Assembly: GCF_036588685.1 (NCBI RefSeq)
Contig: NC_086382.1
Location: forward strand, 63,382,987 to 63,446,986
Source of the DNA: Mytilus trossulus
Lineage: Eukaryota; Mollusca; Bivalvia; Mytilida; Mytilidae
Direction: 5' to 3'
DNA length: 64,000 nt
In this document: one piece after another, positions 57,901-64,000 of the stretch
Layout: each line of letters opens with the position of its first letter
Numbering within the stretch: the first letter of the stretch is position 1
Program-made: the position numbers and the translations under genes
Notes under the pieces: model-generated
What the model saw: only the letters and a program-made list of their open reading frames with translations
Told to the model about the DNA's origin: nothing
The model's database searches: none

Positions 57901-60900
57901 TTATTGGATTAATAAATATGTATCGGATTATTAGAAACTGTTTATAAGTATCACACGAATATTCAAAATAGTTTGCTCTTCTTATTTAGAATTAATTCAT
58001 ATATTTTTGTAACAAGTCGACATATGTTCTACAAGGGTCACCCTGACCAGTTCTGATAACCGTTCATTTGAAACCCAAATTACTAAACTACATTCTACAC
58101 AGTTTGGTATGTACACCTATGCGTAGAAACCTGTTTGTTTTGAATATAAACTATTTTCAATATATTCTATTTTAACAGAATGATAGGAATTACAAAATCA
58201 GGGAAATGTTTCCTAGAAATGGAAAGTTCACAATTAATACGCTAAAATCACATCTTTTGAGGTACAGATTTGTTTAAAACTTACCCTAATTGATAATTTC
58301 TACATGTAGTTGAAGGTATGAGACAAACTCAAATGTAACTGTTAAATCCTATATCTCTTGTTCGATCGAATAGATGCGCTCAAAACAGTCACCAAACTTT
58401 AGAATTATTAAGTAAAGAACACTGATTACCATGAGACTGCTGATTTTTTTTTTTGAAAAACACGTCCTCCAAACGTTACAGATATGTCAATCAAGAAGTT
58501 TTACATGTTGATAATGTAGATTTTAAATATATTTTTGTTTGTATCAGAGTAATTTATACTAAGTACGATTTTTCCCACATTAAAACGAAGTATTAGTATA
58601 TACGTTGACGCTATTTTTTATTTAACAAAGGAGTACCAATGCAACTCTTTTTGTGTTTTCTTGTAGCAAACAACGGTTTAACAACATAAATAAAGGCAAC
58701 AGTAAAATAGCCCTGTTCAAAATTCATAAATCGATTGAGAAAAAAATCCAGGTCACAAACCAAAAACTGCGGAAAGCACATCAAATATAAGAAGAAAACA
58801 ACGACACAACAAAAACACTAAAATGCAACACACACAGAAATGAACTATAAGATAACAACTGCCATTTTCCTGACTTAGTACAGGACATTTTAAGAATAAA
58901 TGGTGGGTTGAACCTGGTTTTGCGGCCAGCTAAACCTCGCGCATTAAACCACCGTACGGCCTTGAGTAATGAGCAATTCTTATACTGCATAGTTTTTATT
59001 TCGTTATTTTATTTCGTATGAAATAATCATAAGTGATACATCTTTTCCTAGCTATACTCTGTATACTCTGTAAATGTTTCCTTGATGACATGAATGTTCC
59101 CATCGAGCGTCCCTCACTTCAAAATCGTCATGAGTCCACAATATAAATTGTTTCTTGGCCATTTGTTGCATCATAAATTCCTAAAACGAGATGGTAATTG
59201 ATTTTTGAATATAACTTATATGTTTTGTATCAACTGAACGAGTAAAAACAACAGTTACAATCTTAAGTTGTTACTATTATTTTCCGAAGACAAAAGTAAA
59301 TTAAACCTGGGTACTAACCTAGTGGATTCTCCCATTTGTATGTTAGGTGTTAATAGTTCTGTGTTATTGTTACATTTTGTTAGCGACACAAACATACATA
59401 ATAGATAAATTTATTTAGTAGATATCCATCACAACTGACTACAAAAATGCAAACAAACATACAGATAAATCTAACAAAGACGCAACCAAAACATGTGTCG
59501 TAGCTGATAGTTTGGCATTGGACATTTGATAATGATGCCAGCAAAAAGAGCTTGAGAAGATCCCGATATAAAGTTATCGCCTTTTTTTACATCGTACATA
59601 CCGTATATTGTACACACTTACTCGATAAAGTACAAATTAGGCAAAATATAAATACAAGGCTTAAATCTGAATACAACACTGTATAAGAAACTATGCACAT
59701 TTTTGTTGAGACAAACCATTGTTCTATGCCCTGCTGATAAAATCTTGTTCCACTGCTGTTTGCGCCTGGCTTGTGTTTCAATAAATTTTGACCGGTCCCT
59801 TAATTTTTCTAGATGAAAAAATGATCAGATATTGTTATAAGAAATCTAAGATAATTAAATTTTCTGAATGTGCTTGTTGGAAACACTAGTCAGTTTCAAG
59901 AAACTGCTTTTTCAACGTCGATGCTGTCACAGCCCTTTCTAAAAAAATAGTTTATGAAACTTAAGCTTAACATATACTCACCTTAGTATGAACTGGATAT
60001 CACATATTAATAAATGTTGTTTATACATCATGTAAATACAGATACGACATAAAGGGAAAACGGTACTATTTATCCTGCCATAGGCGACAATATTAACATT
60101 TTCTGAAGTTACCACTTTTTATGATAAAAACCTGGATAAAATAGTTATGCGTGGTGTTTATTATTCTGTTTTAAAATTAAAGCCAAATAGTATCATGAAC
60201 AACTTCCAACGGAGCTGGTTTATGTTATTTATGCTAACGTCATTTTCCACCAAATTTATCAAACTTGGAAGTCTTTTCGAATAATTCTCTAGAAAATATT
60301 TCAATAGGTTTTAAAATTTATGTTACATCCAATCACAGCGCTACTAATTTTGACTGCCTTCATCTGCCTTGTGTGCCCTAAAGACTACCCTAATGCTGGG
60401 AAAATGTAAAATAACCAGTGTATGTAAAGTGCGGATCCTAAAATATCATTTTTACTGTATATGCGATAAATGTCTAATGTAGAATGATAAATAAACAAAC
60501 GAACTTTTTTTAATTTTTGAAGAAAATTAAGAAAATTAGTTAAAATGTATATGTTCAGAAATACATAATACTAATAAAACAAAGTAAGAGATGCGAGCGG
60601 GGTTTTATCGCACCTAAAGCCATCCAGCTGTGAAATATATACCAATAGGTGAATATTTAGGACATTTCACGATCAGATCGTGCAGGTGCTTTATAACTAA
60701 CAGGAAAGATGTTGTTGCAGTAAAAAATATTCATTTTAATACAATTATTAAAGTTGTATAACGTAGAATATGATTTGTCATTCAGTTTCTTCATATTTAA
60801 CTAAATTCCACTATGATGATTTCGTAATGCTAGTCATGTTTACTGTTGAATAATGATACTATTCTTTCATTTTTACTGTGGAGCGAATCATTAGTATTGT

Positions 60901-61404
60901 ATATGCGGTGCATTTTCACTGTATAATTTTTTTTATCTATTACAGGTCATTTCTTTAAGCATGTAGAGCAAGACTTTGGTTGACTTGCTTGCTTTTTTTT
61001 ATTGGATAATCATTATGATAACACTCAATTTAATTCAAATATTAAAAATACAGGTTAAACTATGCCTATTTATATTGTTTAAAAATGTCAATCTTATTTA
61101 CAAAGTTTGTATAAACAATTATACAAACAAAGCAAGCAAGCCAACGAAAGTTTTGCTTTACATGCATTAGGAAATTAGCTGTAAAGCCTTAACTTTGCCG
61201 ACTTGCTCAAACAATAAATAAAGTAAGAGAAATATTTGATAAAATTTAACTTACGGAGGAAAGTTTTGTTTTAAAACACTCTAATAAATTCAATAGAAAT
61301 AATATTTATTTTAAATGTATTCCATTTAGTTTCTTATAACGCGTATAGGGATCTTTATCCTTATTCTTTTTTATCCATTTCCATGACACTTCACCACTTA
61401 TTAC
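57901..61404. other. Intergenic sequence, no gene seen
   Basis: About 58690-58930 is a dispersed repeat (AAGGCAACAGTAAAATAGCC ... GGTGGGTTGAACCTGG) shared in part with about 1690. About 60968-61155 is a foldback: GCAAGACTTTGGTTGACTTG and its diverged reverse complement about 140 bases apart. The rest is AT-rich DNA without recognisable features. Confidence 0.5.
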
Positions 61405-61605
61405 GTACATCTTGATATAGATTGATCCTTTGTTTTCCCGTTTAAAAGGTTTTACACTGGAGCCCTTTATAACTTGCTGTTCGGTGTGAGCTAACGTGAC
61501 TCCACGTTGAAGAACGTATTTTGACGTATAATGGTCTACTTTTATAAATTGTGATTCGGATGGAGAGTTGTCTCATTGTCACATACGACATCTATATATG
61601 GCTCA
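61405..61605 (+). repeat. Dispersed repeat M2
   Basis: Contains GATCCTTTGTTTTCCCG, CCCTTTATAACTTGCTGTTC, CGGTGTGAGCTAACG and GATGGAGAGTTGTCTCATTG. Closest in this window to the copy at 4190-4385. Confidence 0.7.
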
Positions 61606-62694
61606 AAAACGAAACGAGACGGGATAAAAAGGGATAAAAAAAATCCACGCTACTTTTTTAATAAATTTATAATGGGCTTAATATGAGTCAGAATAGAGTT
61701 GAATAGTGGGTCGCATTTGCATGGATATTCGCATGCGTATGTATTGCGTGGAAGATAACGTTCTCAAATGTACTCGTTTCAATTTTACACAGCCTAACAG
61801 ACTGCACTAAAACTCCGCCATATAAATCTTTAACTGCAAAAAAATATAAAAATATCTTCTAAATTTTGGTTAAAATTAAGGAGAAACGTAATCTGAAGAA
61901 TACAGTATGACATTTTGAGAATCGCTTTTGTTACACGTTTGAAAAGCTATATATTTGATGAAGAATGAATGAGGAGTTTGTATTTCAATTTGGAAATACA
62001 TGTATCATAAATCCTAAAGTCATCAACTAAGTTTTTTCATTTGTTGCAAGTGCATTTATCACATAATTCTACAATAAAAATTCCTCGCATCTTTGGAAAT
62101 TCTACATTAATAATGACTGCACTAACAGTGATAATTCATCGCATCTATAGTTAAAATGGATCGCTTTCAATTATCGATATGCTATATTATGATGCTTTTA
62201 TAACACTTATTTGAACTTTAATGCTATGTTTGTATATTATAAAGACATATCACAATGAAAAAACTTACTTAAAAATCACTTAACTTGATATTTTCAAAAC
62301 GTAAACAAATACAGTTTTCCCATGATCCTTTATTCTACAATAGACATACCCGCATATAACAGTAAAAATGAACTAGCTGGATTCGCACTTTATATACACT
62401 GGTAACGTTTTCCTTATATGTACAATGATTTAATGGAGTGATCAGTACTAACATTTTTAAATAAAAGTAGATTTTAATACATAACTAACCCTGAATTACT
62501 TTCCGGTTATGAACGCGCACGGTCCTTTTTCCTTACCTTTGCTTGCATATTATAACAATGCACGAGGTTTTTTTTCTCAGATTGACAAACCGGTTTTTTT
62601 ATTAAATATGATGGAGATGCACTGATTTACACTTAACCTGTGCCTTCTTTTTTAGTTGATTTATGCTACCAGCAAGCTTTCAGGAGCCTGTAAT
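61606..62694. other. Intergenic sequence, no gene seen
   Basis: AT-rich sequence with no open frame of interest and no clear repeat. Confidence 0.5.
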
Positions 62695-62945
62695 TCAGTG
62701 GTGTCGTTTGTTTATGTGTTACATATTTGTTATTGTCTTTCATTTTTTTTACATAAATAAGGCCGTTAGTTGTCTCGTTTGAATTGTTTTACATTGTCTT
62801 ATCGGGACCTTTTATAGCTGACTATGCGGTATGGGCTTTGCTCATTGTTGAAGGCCGTACGGTAACCTTTAGTTGTTAATGTCTGTGTCATTTTGGTCTT
62901 TTGCGGATAGTTTTCTCATTGGCAATCATACCACATCTTCTTTTT
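62695..62945 (+). repeat. Dispersed repeat M2, long subtype
   Basis: Carries ATAAGGCCGTTAGTTGTCTC, TTTATAGCTGACTATGCGGT, TTGAAGGCCGTACGGTAACC, TTAATGTCTGTGTCATTTTG and TCATTGGCAATCATACCACA. Confidence 0.7.
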
Positions 62946-63144
62946 TATATTTCCTTAAAATTGTACTCTCAGACTGTTCTCTTTGTCTTTCACACTTGTT
63001 TCCAGTTTATTTTAATTTGTATTGATCTGATGCGGTAAACACTTCCCAACAACTTTGTTCAGTTTGTTCTAATGGTGTACCATAAAACTGCTATACACGG
63101 TTCGAAAATGTTTTGAAGCACTAACAAACATATTGCTTGAGGTA

Positions 63145-63235
63145 TAGGGGAGGGTTGAGATCTCATAAACATATTTAGCCCCACCGTAATGTTGCACCTA
63201 ACCCAAGTCAGAAGCCTCTGGCCTTTGTTAGTCTT
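63145..63235 (+). repeat. Dispersed repeat fragment
   Basis: TAGGGGAGGGTTGAGATCTC ... ACCTAACCCAAGTCAGAAG; related to about 6345-6440. Confidence 0.55.
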
Positions 63236-63319
63236 GTATAATTTTTAATTTTAGTTTCTTGTTTATGATTCGGAGTTCAGTATGACATCCATTATCACTG
63301 TACTAGTATACATTTTTTT

Positions 63320-63450
63320 AGGGGCCAGCTGAAGGACGCCTACGGGTGCGGGAATTCTCGATTCATTAAAGACCCATTGGTGGCCTTCGGCTGTTGTCTA
63401 CTGTATGGTCGGGTTGTTGTCGCTTTGACACAGTCACTGTTTCCTATCTG
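63320..63450 (+). repeat. Dispersed repeat fragment (GGGGCCAGCTGAAGGACGCC)
   Basis: Contains GGGGCCAGCTGAAGGACGCC, CTACGGGTGCGGGAATTCTC and GGTCGGGTTGTTGTCGCTTT. The last block also occurs near 36280-36330. I remember the family as frequent in bivalves. Confidence 0.55.
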
Positions 63451-63459
63451 AATTTTATC

Positions 63460-64000
63460 AAATAGTTATCAAAAGTACTAGGATTATAATTTAGACGCGC
63501 GTTTCGTCTACATAAGACTCATGAGTGACGCTCAAATCTAAATATTTATAAAGCCAAACAAGTACAAAGTTGAAGATCATTGAGGATCCAAAATTCAAAA
63601 AAGTTGTGCCAATACGACTAAGGTAATCTATGCCTGGAATAAGAAAATCCTTAGTTTTTTTCGGAAATTCAAAGTTTTGTAAACATGAAATTTATAAAAA
63701 TGACCACACGATTGATATCCATGTCAACACCGAAATGTTGACTTCTGGGCTGGTGATTCCCTCGTGGACGAAACATCCACTAGCAGTGACATCGACTAAG
63801 TGGTTTAAATAGTTATTAAATAAACCAGGATTATAATTTAGTACGCCAGACGCGCGTTTCGTCTACATAAGACTCATCAGTGGCGCTCAAATCGAAATAT
63901 TTATAAAGCCAAACAAGAACATAGTTGAAGAGCATTGAGGATTCAAAGTTCCAAAAGGTTGGGCCAAATACGGCTAAGGTAATCTATGCCTGGGATAAGA
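63460..64000 (+). repeat. Mussel repeat M1, tandem units to the window edge
   Basis: One full unit (about 63460-63815) and the first half of a second, cut by the window end. The two share GACGCGCGTTTCGTCTACAT, GACTCAT(C/G)AGTG, ATTTATAAAGCCAAACAAG and AAGGTAATCTATGCCTGG(G)A. These are the best-preserved copies in the window. Confidence 0.8.

Noticed and set aside
58781-58990. Minus-strand 69-codon ORF
   Set aside because: Within a dispersed repeat that has another copy near 1690; no coding signal.

Overview
This window is eukaryotic, AT-rich and intron-bearing, and most likely comes from a marine mussel (Mytilus or a close mytilid). The assignment rests on a molluscan V-SINE (RUDI-like) and on several dispersed repeats that I remember as abundant in Mytilus, for example the unit with core GACGCGCGTTTCGTCTACA and the unit ending TTGTCTCATTGGCAATCATA. 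No database search was possible, so the genus is an inference. No bacterial-type operons, CRISPR arrays or rRNA genes were seen.

Left third (about 3-24 kb): three tandem minus-strand copies of a single-exon gene for a small LRR transmembrane protein (signal peptide, cysteine-rich N-cap, about six LRRs, LRRCT, one TM helix, short tail). Copies 2 (10186-11388) and 3 (19065-20264) are intact. Copy 1 (2988-5409) is a pseudogene broken by a V-SINE, a second insertion of about 0.9 kb and a 2-base deletion. Copies 2 and 3 lie in a large direct segmental duplication (about 8190-15570 and 17780-23555). Each block has private insertions, including a long foldback element in the first. The 5' flank is shared by all three copies.

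Middle (28.9-43.9 kb): one 12-exon minus-strand gene whose exons together match NT5DC1 (5'-nucleotidase domain-containing protein 1, HAD superfamily). All four HAD motifs are present. One exon junction (10/11) does not keep phase in my model. Its introns hold a pogo-like non-autonomous DNA transposon, several foldback/MITE elements and tandem repeats.

Right third (44-64 kb): repeat-rich intergenic DNA. It holds two 24-bp minisatellites that share a palindromic core in opposite orientation, a palindromic MITE with a 9-bp target duplication, an open non-LTR retrotransposon (948 codons: end of the endonuclease, reverse transcriptase, C-terminal CCHC-like knuckle) beside the 3' relic of a relative, a 21-bp minisatellite, and tandem copies of the about 350-bp mussel repeat up to the right edge. 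No host gene was recognised right of 44 kb.

There is no operon-like cooperation here. The functional content is an expanding, partly decaying family of LRR surface proteins and one conserved HAD-phosphatase gene, in a landscape shaped by small mobile elements. Exon coordinates were worked out by eye from splice signals and reading frame.
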